A DNA stretch of 64,000 nucleotides, taken from assembly GCA_021156365.1 (NCBI GenBank), contig JAJNDK010000012.1:62001-126000 (forward strand). The letters are read 5' to 3'. Below are positions 42,188 to 49,760 of this stretch, piece after piece. Position 1 is the stretch's first letter, and every line of letters begins with the position of its first letter. A program made the translations under genes and the position numbers. The notes under the pieces were generated by a model that worked only from the letters and a program-made list of their open reading frames with translations, searched no databases and was not told the origin of the DNA. Source of the DNA: Bacteroidota bacterium. GTDB taxonomy: Bacteria; Bacteroidota; Bacteroidia; B-17B0; Aurantibacillaceae.

Positions 42188-42210
42188 CTTAACAAAATTT
42201 GTTATCTTTG
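42181..42210 (+). promoter_or_regulatory. Complete Bacteroidota promoter (-33 TTG and -7 TATCTTTG)
   Basis: TTG at 42181-42183, a 19-base spacer, and TATCTTTG at 42203-42210 give the best promoter in the window. The predicted start of transcription is near 42216, about 40 bases before the lipoprotein ATG at 42256. The -33 element overlaps the first codons of the divergent cyclophilin gene. Confidence 0.7.
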
Positions 42211-42255
42211 TTTATTAGAGTGAAGTTGTAAAATTAGCTTATTCTAAGACACAAT

Positions 42256-42681
42256 ATGAAGAAATTTAGTTTTTTTACGATTGTTATCGTAATGGTACTG
42301 GGAGGGATTTCTGTTTTTTCCAGTTCCTGTAACAAACCCGAACCCTGCAAAGGAATCATAACTGTGATGGATACTACCGGCACCGCTGTTCAGGCAGGTG
42401 TGTTGGTGGAGCTAAGAGCAACGGTAACTACCGCTTCCGGAGGCACAGCCCAGGGAGATCTGAAAGCAACCGGAACTACCGATGGATCCGGTAGGGTTGA
42501 GTTTACACTGAAGCTACCTGCGATCATGGATATTTATGCAGAAAAACCAAACTGCACACCTGTTGCTCCTCATTACAACACAAGCGGTCAGTATGTAGCC
42601 GGATCTTATTGTACAGGGAAAGCGATCCTGAAATTTGAAGAAGGCAAGACCAACGAAAAGATCGTGTACCTGAAGTATTAA
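42256..42681 (+). CDS. Lipoprotein with a carboxypeptidase-regulatory/Ig-like domain
   Basis: 141 residues. A long hydrophobic N-terminus ends in a lipobox FSSSC with Cys25. The mature part has one beta-sandwich pattern: ITVMDTTGTAVQAGVLVELRAT, a Thr/Gly turn, TGTTDGSGRVEFTLKLPAIMDIYAEK and an end strand. This resembles carboxypeptidase-regulatory-like or transthyretin-like domains common in Bacteroidota lipoproteins. Cys residues at CKG, NCTP and YCTG could form disulfides. It has the strongest promoter in the window. Convergent with the glycosyltransferase gene, five bases apart. Confidence 0.82.
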   Translation: MKKFSFFTIVIVMVLGGISVFSSSCNKPEPCKGIITVMDTTGTAVQAGVLVELRATVTTASGGTAQGDLKATGTTDGSGRVEFTLKLPAIMDIYAEKPNCTPVAPHYNTSGQYVAGSYCTGKAILKFEEGKTNEKIVYLKY

Positions 42682-42686
42682 GCGGG

Positions 42687-43880
42687 TTACAGGCTTCTGT
42701 AAAATCCGATCAATTCTCCAACCAATTTTGTATTATCGAAATGAGTCTCTATAAATGCGCGTGCATTGGTGGATATCTTCTTTTTTAATTCCGGATCATC
42801 ACATAACATTTGTATGGCATCTGAAAAGGCTGCGGGCGTGTCTGCAATAACAATGTTCTCCATGTGTGTAACAGGGATCCCTTCGGCACCGACACTTGTA
42901 GAGACGATCGCTTTTCCCATCGCCAGGCCTTCTATGATCTTGATACGCATACCGCTTCCCGACTGCAAAGGTACGAGCATGATGTCGTACTCATTGTAAA
43001 AGTCAATATTGTTATCGATAGAAGAACGCACTTGTAAATTCCCTTTGTTTAGCTGCATCAGGTACTCCGGCATGAATCGCCCGGCCAGCGTGCATTGAAG
43101 GGAAGAGTTATTTTGAAGCAATGGTTTCCATACCTGTTCCAGGAACCAGCTCACCGCCTCCACATTCGGCATCCAGTCCATCGAAGCGAGATGGAAAATC
43201 GTATTCTTTTTTGTGCGCGCTTGTTCTATCCGGTATTTATCGAGAACGATGCCCGTAGGGGAAACAAAATACTTTGAACGGATCCCCATTTTTTGAAGGA
43301 GCTCGGCATCATACGCAGTAATAGGAACGATCGCATCTGCCTGCTTTAACAGCTGCAGCTCCAGTTTTTTCAGACGCTTGTTCTGAAGTGATAAATAAGT
43401 CTTTTTTAATGGGCTCTTTGCGCTTGCGATAAGCCGGTCCCAGATCAGATGTTCTACATTGTGTGCACGCACTACAATTTTTGCCTTACTGTGTTTGCGG
43501 ATCAGATCCATGTACGGGGCTACAAACAGGCCCTCGAGATGCACAATGTCAAAGGCATGCACCTTTAATTTTTTAATGATAGCTTCTTCAAATTCTTTAA
43601 AAATGAATCGGGATACAAAGAAGGATTGTGAGCTGAAAATATTTAATAAAGCCCCGATGGCAGTAACATCCGTATTCCTGAACACATCCGTGTAATGGCT
43701 TTTCTCTATAAAATCTGCGGGAATATCCTTCCGGTCTTTGAAATGTTTTTTTGTATTAATAGTAAGCAGATGCAATTCGGCTCCGTTATCAATGCAGCCT
43801 TTGGCAATATTATAGATCGCAATGGAGCTTCCGTCGTTGGTAGGATAGGGGGCTTTGTTACTTATCTGGAGAATCCGCAT
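42687..43880 (-). CDS. Glycosyltransferase family 4 protein
   Basis: 397 residues from the ATG before MRILQISNKAPYPTNDGSS; an upstream TTG would add three residues only. The GT-B fold shows an N-terminal Rossmann-like strand with KxPYPxxDG, the ARIVVRAHNVEHLIWDRL-type acceptor region (IVVRAHNVEHLIW), and the C-terminal donor-binding part LVPLQSGSGMRIKIIEGLAMGKAIVSTSVGAEGI with the conserved E-x7-E-like motif. Such enzymes add sugars to LPS, capsule or exopolysaccharide; donor and acceptor unknown. It follows the LptF/G gene by 40 bases on the same strand. Confidence 0.93.
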   Translation of the reverse strand: MRILQISNKAPYPTNDGSSIAIYNIAKGCIDNGAELHLLTINTKKHFKDRKDIPADFIEKSHYTDVFRNTDVTAIGALLNIFSSQSFFVSRFIFKEFEEAIIKKLKVHAFDIVHLEGLFVAPYMDLIRKHSKAKIVVRAHNVEHLIWDRLIASAKSPLKKTYLSLQNKRLKKLELQLLKQADAIVPITAYDAELLQKMGIRSKYFVSPTGIVLDKYRIEQARTKKNTIFHLASMDWMPNVEAVSWFLEQVWKPLLQNNSSLQCTLAGRFMPEYLMQLNKGNLQVRSSIDNNIDFYNEYDIMLVPLQSGSGMRIKIIEGLAMGKAIVSTSVGAEGIPVTHMENIVIADTPAAFSDAIQMLCDDPELKKKISTNARAFIETHFDNTKLVGELIGFYRSL

Positions 43881-43920
43881 GAAGGCCAAAAATACTAAGG
43901 AAAAAGGGAATAATCAAGGA

Positions 43921-45390
43921 TCATTCCTCTATATCTTCCTTCAGTTTTTTCGCGAACAGAACCCGTACGATAGGCGGTATGACAAGGTAATTGATAAATT
44001 TGAAATAGCTCTTCACTTCAAAAAGTGCCGAATCCCTTGCGGCTTTATACGATAGCCACATACCGAATGGGAGAAATAACAAAGGACCGATCCACATAGC
44101 TACCACTGGGCTCATCTTGCCTTCGAGGGCCATTTTCTCGCAGGAAAACGAAATAACATGATAAATAATGAATAAAATAACGGAAATGACCACCGGCATT
44201 CCCAATCCGCCTTTTCGCACAATAGCGCCAAGTGGAGCACCTACAAAGAACAAAACAATACAGGCAAAAGAAAGCGTAAATTTTTTGTGCCAGTTCACTT
44301 CAAATTTTGCTTTATCGAGTACATTCGTTTCCGCATCGTGTACTTTCCCATCAAGGAAAGCACTGCTGCTGCGGGCCTGGTTGAGCGCATTTTCGATCAC
44401 CTGATCCTTTGCCACGGGATCGAGCGAGCGCAAATAGTCATGAATGCTTTGCATGTTCCTGTTCAGTGAATCCGTTTGCCGGGAAGCTTTTACTGCCCGT
44501 GCATTGAAAAATTTTGTAAAGTTCTCTGTGATATTGTCGCTGAGTTCATGCTGTTCTTTTTTTATAGTATCGATGTAATTATTCAGCTGGCTTACATTCA
44601 TCATTTCTGCATTGTTCCGGAACAGCTCTTCATCCGTGCGTTTCATCTGGAATGCGCTGAGGTCGAAAAACACTACCTGCTTTTCGTAAGAAGCGGAGAT
44701 CATCGGGCGCCGCTGCACATCCGAGTTATCGTTCAAAACCTGCTGGTAGCGATTGCCATTGAACAGTGTCATTATCATCGCATTTTTATTGCCGCTGGTC
44801 TGCAGCCTTCCGGAGTCGGCATACATCTGTACGATGTTGCCGCGTTTTTCACTGTGGTCATAGATCAGGATATTGCGGATCGTTTGGCCGTCGGTCTCTT
44901 TTTTTCCTACCCGGATGCTGTAGCCTTCGATCCCATTGTAAAAAACCGATTCTTTGATATTCAGCGTGGGTTTGGCTCCACGCACATCATACAGCATGGA
45001 AGCCTGTTTCAAATGGATATAGGGAAGGGTATAATTACTGAACGAGAAACAAAAAGCCGAAAGGAAGAAAATAAATACGAGCATGGGCCTCATGATGCGG
45101 AGCAAAGAAAGACCGGAAGATTTCATAGCAGCCAGCTCATAGTTCTCACCCAGGTTGCCGAAGGTCATGATAGAGGACAATAATACAGCAAGGGGCATCG
45201 ATGTTGGGATGAACATCAGGAACGTATATAAGAACAATTGCGTCAGTGTCCAGGTTTCAATTCCCTTTCCGGCTATCTCATCGATATACGTAAATACGAA
45301 TACCATAAAAAACACAAATACCGCAATGAAAAGCGTACCGATAAAAGGCGGGATGTACTTTTTTATGAGGTATATATGCAGTGTTTTCAA
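43921..45390 (-). CDS. LptF/LptG-family permease (YjgP/YjgQ)
   Basis: 489 residues from a TTG start at 45390. The N-terminal three membrane spans (about 15-120) start KTLHIYLIKKYIPPFIGTL and include FIPTSMPLAVLLSSIMTFGNL; a periplasmic beta-jellyroll (about 125-330) and the last three spans (about 380-470) follow. This is the LptF/G plan: with LptB it pulls LPS from the inner membrane. The periplasmic part has a long charged segment (KKEQHELSDNITENF). The ATPase gene lptB is nearby at 40524. A -7 box at 45414-45421 supports the TTG start. Confidence 0.93.
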   Translation of the reverse strand: MKTLHIYLIKKYIPPFIGTLFIAVFVFFMVFVFTYIDEIAGKGIETWTLTQLFLYTFLMFIPTSMPLAVLLSSIMTFGNLGENYELAAMKSSGLSLLRIMRPMLVFIFFLSAFCFSFSNYTLPYIHLKQASMLYDVRGAKPTLNIKESVFYNGIEGYSIRVGKKETDGQTIRNILIYDHSEKRGNIVQMYADSGRLQTSGNKNAMIMTLFNGNRYQQVLNDNSDVQRRPMISASYEKQVVFFDLSAFQMKRTDEELFRNNAEMMNVSQLNNYIDTIKKEQHELSDNITENFTKFFNARAVKASRQTDSLNRNMQSIHDYLRSLDPVAKDQVIENALNQARSSSAFLDGKVHDAETNVLDKAKFEVNWHKKFTLSFACIVLFFVGAPLGAIVRKGGLGMPVVISVILFIIYHVISFSCEKMALEGKMSPVVAMWIGPLLFLPFGMWLSYKAARDSALFEVKSYFKFINYLVIPPIVRVLFAKKLKEDIEE

Positions 45391-45413
45391 GCAGGTATAT
45401 TGGAGGAGCTACA

Positions 45414-45421
45414 CAAAAATA
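45414..45421 (-). promoter_or_regulatory. -7 box for the LptF/G permease gene
   Basis: On the minus strand this reads TATTTTTG, an exact TAnnTTTG match ending 23 bases before the TTG start at 45390. It lies in the 59-base gap after rnpA. Confidence 0.45.
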
Positions 45422-45449
45422 CTATTAAATATGATTTTCTTCTTTTGGC

Positions 45450-45857
45450 TCAGTCTTCCTTAACATTGTTTGGAGAGTTTTTCAGCGCCTCCTCTATGGC
45501 AAAGGCCAGCGCTTTTTGCACCAGCTTCATCAGTTCCGGCATCAGTGCTTTTTCTTTTCCCGAATAAAGGAGCAGCAGGTCCAGCTGCTTCCCGGATTGT
45601 GTAAGGAGCTCGTAAAAGGGTTGTTTCTGCAGGCGGTATGCTTCCCGGAGCCTTCGTTTGATGAGGTTGCGGTCAACGGCTTTTTTGTATATCCGTTTGG
45701 GAACACTCACCATCATCCGGATCGGATAGGGACTATCAAAACGATTTTCTCTCCAATAAAGCTTTACTGGAAAAAAAGTTTTTGATTTGCCCGAATTGTA
45801 TAGCAGGGAAATGTCTTTTTTGGATGAAAGACGTTCTATTTTTTTAAACGTAAACAA
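45450..45857 (-). CDS. rnpA: Ribonuclease P protein component
   Basis: 135 residues. The RNR signature KKAVDRNLIKRRLREAYRLQ is complete, preceded by MMVSVPKRIYKKAV and by the F-x-F-type N-terminal FKKIERLSSKKDISLLY. The protein helps the RNase P RNA cut 5 prime leaders from tRNA precursors. Start is TTG at 45857, the only plausible one before FTFKK. It is four bases downstream of hemD, so coupled to it; no rpmH is next to it, unlike many bacteria. Confidence 0.95.
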   Translation of the reverse strand: MFTFKKIERLSSKKDISLLYNSGKSKTFFPVKLYWRENRFDSPYPIRMMVSVPKRIYKKAVDRNLIKRRLREAYRLQKQPFYELLTQSGKQLDLLLLYSGKEKALMPELMKLVQKALAFAIEEALKNSPNNVKED

Positions 45858-45861
45858 TTGT

Positions 45862-47055
45862 TTAGCGTTTGTTTACTTCTTTGATGTAATTTTCGATAGC
45901 AGTGGCCATGGAAGGTGTCTCACGGGTAGGTGCTGCAATGTCCAACCGGAAACCGGCATCTTTCAATGCCTGGCAGGTAGCATAGCCGAATGCACCTATA
46001 CGCAGGTCGCCCTGTTTCAGGTTAGGGAAATTCTTCTGCAGGGATTTGATACCCATTGGCGTGAAGAACACCACTACATCATAATCCAGCTTACCATTGA
46101 AGTCCGTAAGATCCGCACACACTGTTCTGTAGAAAGTGGCTTTGGAATAGTTCAGCTTCATTTCGTCCAGGAAATCCACGATGCGCTCACGGTGTACATC
46201 CGAAACGGGCAACAGGAATTTTTCTTCCTTGTGTTTTTTGATCACATCCACAAGGTCGTTGATGGATTGCTGTCCGAAAAATATTTTACGCTTGCGGTAT
46301 TGTACGTATTTCTGCAGGTAATAAGCGATAGACTCGGTAAGGCAAAAATATTTCGTGGTTTCAGGAACGGTGTAACGCATTTCATTACACATCCTGAAAT
46401 AATGGTCGATAGCTACGCGGCTGGTGAGGATCACGGCATTGTGCTCCATCAGGTTGATACGTTGCTGCCTGAATTCCCTTGCAGGTACCGGATCGATCTG
46501 GATGAACTGGCGGAAATTCATTTTCACATTGTACTTGCGTGCAATTTCGAGAAAAGGAGATTTTTCGCTTTCCGGTTTTGGCTGGGAAATAAGTATGGTC
46601 CGAACTTTCACCCGCGGGCTGTTCTTATCTGCTTCTACGTATTGAGGACCCGGGTTTACAGGTATTTTTCCTGCAGGACGTGCGGGTTTAGCTGCTTTTG
46701 TTGCCGGTGCTTTTTTTTCTTCGGTGCTGGCTTGGGTAATGCCAACCACAACGGGTTTTTCAACAGATTTTACGGCTTTCCCGACTGCCGCTTTCGCAAG
46801 AGGTTTCGCGATGGCGGTTTTAGTACCGGAGCTTTTGGATATTTTTTTAACCGGTTTGGTTACCTTCACCGGAGCTTTTACTTTTTTTGCTGGAGCTTTT
46901 GTTTTTTTCGACGGCTTGCTTACTGCTTTCCCGCCTGAGACCTGGCGGGCAGATTTAGCAACCCCCTTGGCTTTTGGGGCAGTAGCAGTTTTTTTGGTGC
47001 TTTTTTTTCCGGTAGCCACGTTTTTCTTCGAAGCTTTGTTTTTTTTCTGCGCCAT
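45862..47055 (-). CDS. hemD: Uroporphyrinogen-III synthase with histone-H1-like N-terminal tail
   Basis: 397 residues. The last 248 (about 150-397) are a HemD-like protein: VRTILISQPKPESEKSPF, LMEHNAVILTSRVAIDHYF, FLLPVSDVHRERIVDFL and VVVFFTPMGIKSLQKNF followed by RIGAFGYATCQALKDAGFRLDIAAPTRETPSM. HemD closes hydroxymethylbilane to uroporphyrinogen III for haem. The first 125 residues are almost only Lys, Ala, Pro, Thr, Ser and Val, like histone H1 tails, and are not part of known HemD enzymes. The frame is continuous, so this is not a frameshift. It sits between DUF4271 and rnpA with short gaps. Confidence 0.88.
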   Translation of the reverse strand: MAQKKNKASKKNVATGKKSTKKTATAPKAKGVAKSARQVSGGKAVSKPSKKTKAPAKKVKAPVKVTKPVKKISKSSGTKTAIAKPLAKAAVGKAVKSVEKPVVVGITQASTEEKKAPATKAAKPARPAGKIPVNPGPQYVEADKNSPRVKVRTILISQPKPESEKSPFLEIARKYNVKMNFRQFIQIDPVPAREFRQQRINLMEHNAVILTSRVAIDHYFRMCNEMRYTVPETTKYFCLTESIAYYLQKYVQYRKRKIFFGQQSINDLVDVIKKHKEEKFLLPVSDVHRERIVDFLDEMKLNYSKATFYRTVCADLTDFNGKLDYDVVVFFTPMGIKSLQKNFPNLKQGDLRIGAFGYATCQALKDAGFRLDIAAPTRETPSMATAIENYIKEVNKR

Positions 47056-47087
47056 TAGTCTTTTAACCCTTTAATTTTATAGCTGAA

Positions 47088-47924
47088 TCAGAATATTTTA
47101 CTCACTAACAATTTAATAACAACGATTAACGGTAGAATTTCTAAGGCGCAAAGGTACAAAAATAAATGGAAAACAGAAAATCGTCCTGAAACATAGGCAA
47201 TAACGATACCTTTTAAGAGCCGGATGACATAAAACAGCAGCAATACAAATAAACCGGCCATCAGCAGATAATGAGCAGGCAGGTTGGCATACTCCAGGCA
47301 GATAACTACCGGGAATAAAAAGAGGCCGATCGCATTGGTAGATATGAAAATATTGAAGATATACTCGTCCGTTTCATTGGCGGCCAGCATCAGCCTTGCC
47401 AGCAGCCGGGCGGCCACAATCTTGAAAAAATAGACTGAAAGCACACAAAGCGCTGTAAGAAGGAAAAAAAATAAGTCGTTGAACGAGTAATGAATATATC
47501 CGTAAAACTGGTTGATCTTTAAAAGAAAATAAGAAAAATGCAGTACGAAAACGATGGAAAACAATACCGAGGAAGCTTTATTCAGCTTATAGTCCTCCCG
47601 CATCAGCTGTCGGGCCGCTGCCAGGCTGAAATAAGCTTTCAGCAGTACAAAGAACCTTCGGGCACTTGTTACCCGGATGGTTACCAGCAGGATAAAACTC
47701 AATGTGAACACAAAGACCGGCCATACCATTCCGGTTTTTTTGATCAGTTCTGGCTCCTGTGACTTTATACGGAGCTCATGGTTCGTAAATATATGCGAAT
47801 AGCTGAAAACCTTGATGGCATTCGTGTCCTGCTTCCCCTGGAGACTGTCTGTTGGTGTACCCGGCATATAATAAGCCAAAGATACAACTATAAAAAGAAA
47901 AGCTGTTTTTAATTTTCTGAACAA
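47088..47924 (-). CDS. DUF4271 family membrane protein
   Basis: 278 residues from a TTG at 47924. A short N-terminal hydrophobic segment (about 6-22) and an exposed stretch are followed by six to seven membrane spans (about 70-275): MVWPVFVFTLSFILLVTIRV, LFFFLLTALCVLSVYFFKIVAAR and LFLYLCALEILPLIVVIKLLV. This matches DUF4271, a Bacteroidota family of unknown function that, as I recall, often precedes hemD. It is separated from hemD by 33 bases and probably heads the DUF4271-hemD-rnpA unit. Confidence 0.85.
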   Translation of the reverse strand: MFRKLKTAFLFIVVSLAYYMPGTPTDSLQGKQDTNAIKVFSYSHIFTNHELRIKSQEPELIKKTGMVWPVFVFTLSFILLVTIRVTSARRFFVLLKAYFSLAAARQLMREDYKLNKASSVLFSIVFVLHFSYFLLKINQFYGYIHYSFNDLFFFLLTALCVLSVYFFKIVAARLLARLMLAANETDEYIFNIFISTNAIGLFLFPVVICLEYANLPAHYLLMAGLFVLLLFYVIRLLKGIVIAYVSGRFSVFHLFLYLCALEILPLIVVIKLLVSKIF

Positions 47925-47943
47925 TGCCAGTGGAATAGAATTG

Positions 47944-47951
47944 TAATTTTG
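47944..47951 (+). promoter_or_regulatory. -7 box for the PKD/T9SS protein gene
   Basis: TAATTTTG is an exact TAnnTTTG match. A transcript starting near 47957 would include about 95 leader bases before the ATG at 48052, or would begin just after the upstream ATG at 47953, which makes that upstream start less likely. Confidence 0.4.
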
Positions 47952-48051
47952 GATGAGTAAGAAACAGCTTAAATTGTCTTGCCGGGGAACGATGAATACG
48001 CCACTTTTGTATCAGAAACAGGAAATAACAATTAAATCAAAATCAATACAA

Positions 48052-49545
48052 ATGAAAACAAGTTTACAAAAAATCAGCAAGCGACTGCTAACCCTCGGAT
48101 TGGCATTTGCAGCCTACACAGGGGCCAATGCACAGTGTGCAGCTACCACTGCGGTTACGCCGAACAGTGCAAATGACATTACCACCAATACATCGATGAC
48201 TTTCCCTGCAGGCTGGAATGCATATGTAAGTGTATATTTCGGTGATGGAAATTCTTCAAATTCCTTCCTGGGAACAGCAACGAGCTACTCCTTATCTCAC
48301 AGTTATGCTGTAAATGGTATTTATTCTATTTATACAAGTGTCCATGCTTTTAATCCGGCAGACAGCTCCTTCTTCTGTGATGTAACGGATGTTGACACTT
48401 TTGTGGTGAATATGCCTTGCTCGGTAGATCTGAGTGCTATCAACTACAACCAGAACAGCGGTTACAATTTCGATTTTTCAACTACTGTAACCAGCACAAA
48501 TTATGTGGATCTGTACTGGTCGGTAACAGATTCGGCGGGAGGCCTGATGTATTCACAAACAGGTGGAACAAACCTTAATTATACGTTCCCGAACAGTGGA
48601 ACGTACAATGTGCTGTGTTTTGCAAATGCATACGATAGTCTTACTATGACTTCCTGCTTCGACAGTGCGTATGTATGGATCCCGCTTGATACGATGGGCG
48701 GCAATCCGGGTGGCTGCAATCTGCAGGCATATGTGAACGTGACCCCTACAACCGGTCTTAACGTTATTGTGAATGGGTATGCAAATAACAATTACCAGTA
48801 CAGTTACCTGCTGATCGACAACCAGTATTATTACAACCAGGATAGTGTAAATTACACCTTCCCGGCAGCAGGAAGCTACAATGTATGTTTCTATGCGCAG
48901 GATACTACTGCAGCTACTTATTGCTACGACTCGATTTGTATGATATACAACACCAATGGTACTCCTAATCCGATCCAGTGTAATGCTTATTTCTATGTGT
49001 ACCAGGATTCATTGAATCCTACTGTATGGCATGGTTACAATGCTTCCACAGGATCTGCTTACATGACGTATCTGTGGGATTTCGGTGATGGTTCTACTTC
49101 CACTTTGCCTTACCCTACACATACGTATGCAACACCAGGTAACTATGTGATCTGTCTTACGGTGGTAGATACTTCTACTATGTGTACTTCTACGCATTGT
49201 GATTCTTCTGCCGCTTTCCGTTTGTCGACTGCCGCATTGATGGGTTCCATCTCTATTGCTTCTCCAACCGGTATCAAAGACAACAGTCATATCGTGAGCG
49301 GAGCAAAAGTATTCCCTAACCCAATGGCTGACTTCTCTGCTATCGCATTCAGCTCAACGACAGCTACAAACGGTAAGATAGAAGTAGTAGGTGTTTTAGG
49401 CAACACCGTTCTTTCTGAGAACGTTTCTATCGCAAAAGGCTCGAATGAGATCAAACTGAACACGGCTACGCTTACCAATGGAGTGTATTACATAAAAGTA
49501 GTAAGCGGCACAGAAGTGCTGAGCACGATCAAAGCCGTGAAATAA
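48052..49545 (+). CDS. Secreted PKD-domain protein with T9SS type A sorting domain
   Basis: 497 residues from the ATG at 48052, chosen because the signal peptide (KRLLTLGLAFAAYTGANAQ) begins there; the 33 residues before it carry no signal. The body is Asn/Tyr/Thr/Ser-rich beta structure. A PKD domain lies near 345-400 with the WDFGDGS motif and HTYATPGNYVICLTV. The last 80 residues are a T9SS sorting domain (VFPNPMADFSAI, then NGVYYIKVVSG and a final KAVK). It is expected on the cell surface or released; binding to polymers is possible. A strong terminator follows. Confidence 0.87.
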   Translation: MKTSLQKISKRLLTLGLAFAAYTGANAQCAATTAVTPNSANDITTNTSMTFPAGWNAYVSVYFGDGNSSNSFLGTATSYSLSHSYAVNGIYSIYTSVHAFNPADSSFFCDVTDVDTFVVNMPCSVDLSAINYNQNSGYNFDFSTTVTSTNYVDLYWSVTDSAGGLMYSQTGGTNLNYTFPNSGTYNVLCFANAYDSLTMTSCFDSAYVWIPLDTMGGNPGGCNLQAYVNVTPTTGLNVIVNGYANNNYQYSYLLIDNQYYYNQDSVNYTFPAAGSYNVCFYAQDTTAATYCYDSICMIYNTNGTPNPIQCNAYFYVYQDSLNPTVWHGYNASTGSAYMTYLWDFGDGSTSTLPYPTHTYATPGNYVICLTVVDTSTMCTSTHCDSSAAFRLSTAALMGSISIASPTGIKDNSHIVSGAKVFPNPMADFSAIAFSSTTATNGKIEVVGVLGNTVLSENVSIAKGSNEIKLNTATLTNGVYYIKVVSGTEVLSTIKAVK

Positions 49546-49573
49546 TAATTAACTACCCCTAAAAAGTGGAAAG

Positions 49574-49608
49574 GCTTCCTGACAGTATTGTCGGGAAGCT
49601 TTTTTTTT
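49574..49608 (+). terminator. Intrinsic terminator after the PKD/T9SS gene
   Basis: GCTTCCTGACA (49574-49584) pairs with TGTCGGGAAGC (49589-49599) with one G-T wobble and a 4-base loop, then nine T. The following gap to 49760 holds no gene. Confidence 0.85.
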
Positions 49609-49760
49609 GAAGTAATTGTAACTTCACAACATTCCCGCAGTGTGAAATTTCACCGCAGTATTTTTACTGTTTTATTGCGAAGTACATAATAAACGTATAT
49701 TTATGCTTTTGGTTTGTGATCCGTAAGGCGCAGTGATGATATGAATGACTATAGAATGAT

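Noticed and set aside
44476-45183. 235-codon plus-strand frame
   Set aside because: Antisense to the LptF/G permease gene.
45787-46938. 383-codon plus-strand frame across hemD
   Set aside because: It is antisense to the Lys/Ala-rich tail and HemD core and gives a Phe/Cys/Arg-rich sequence without a domain; the minus-strand hemD reading has clear family motifs.
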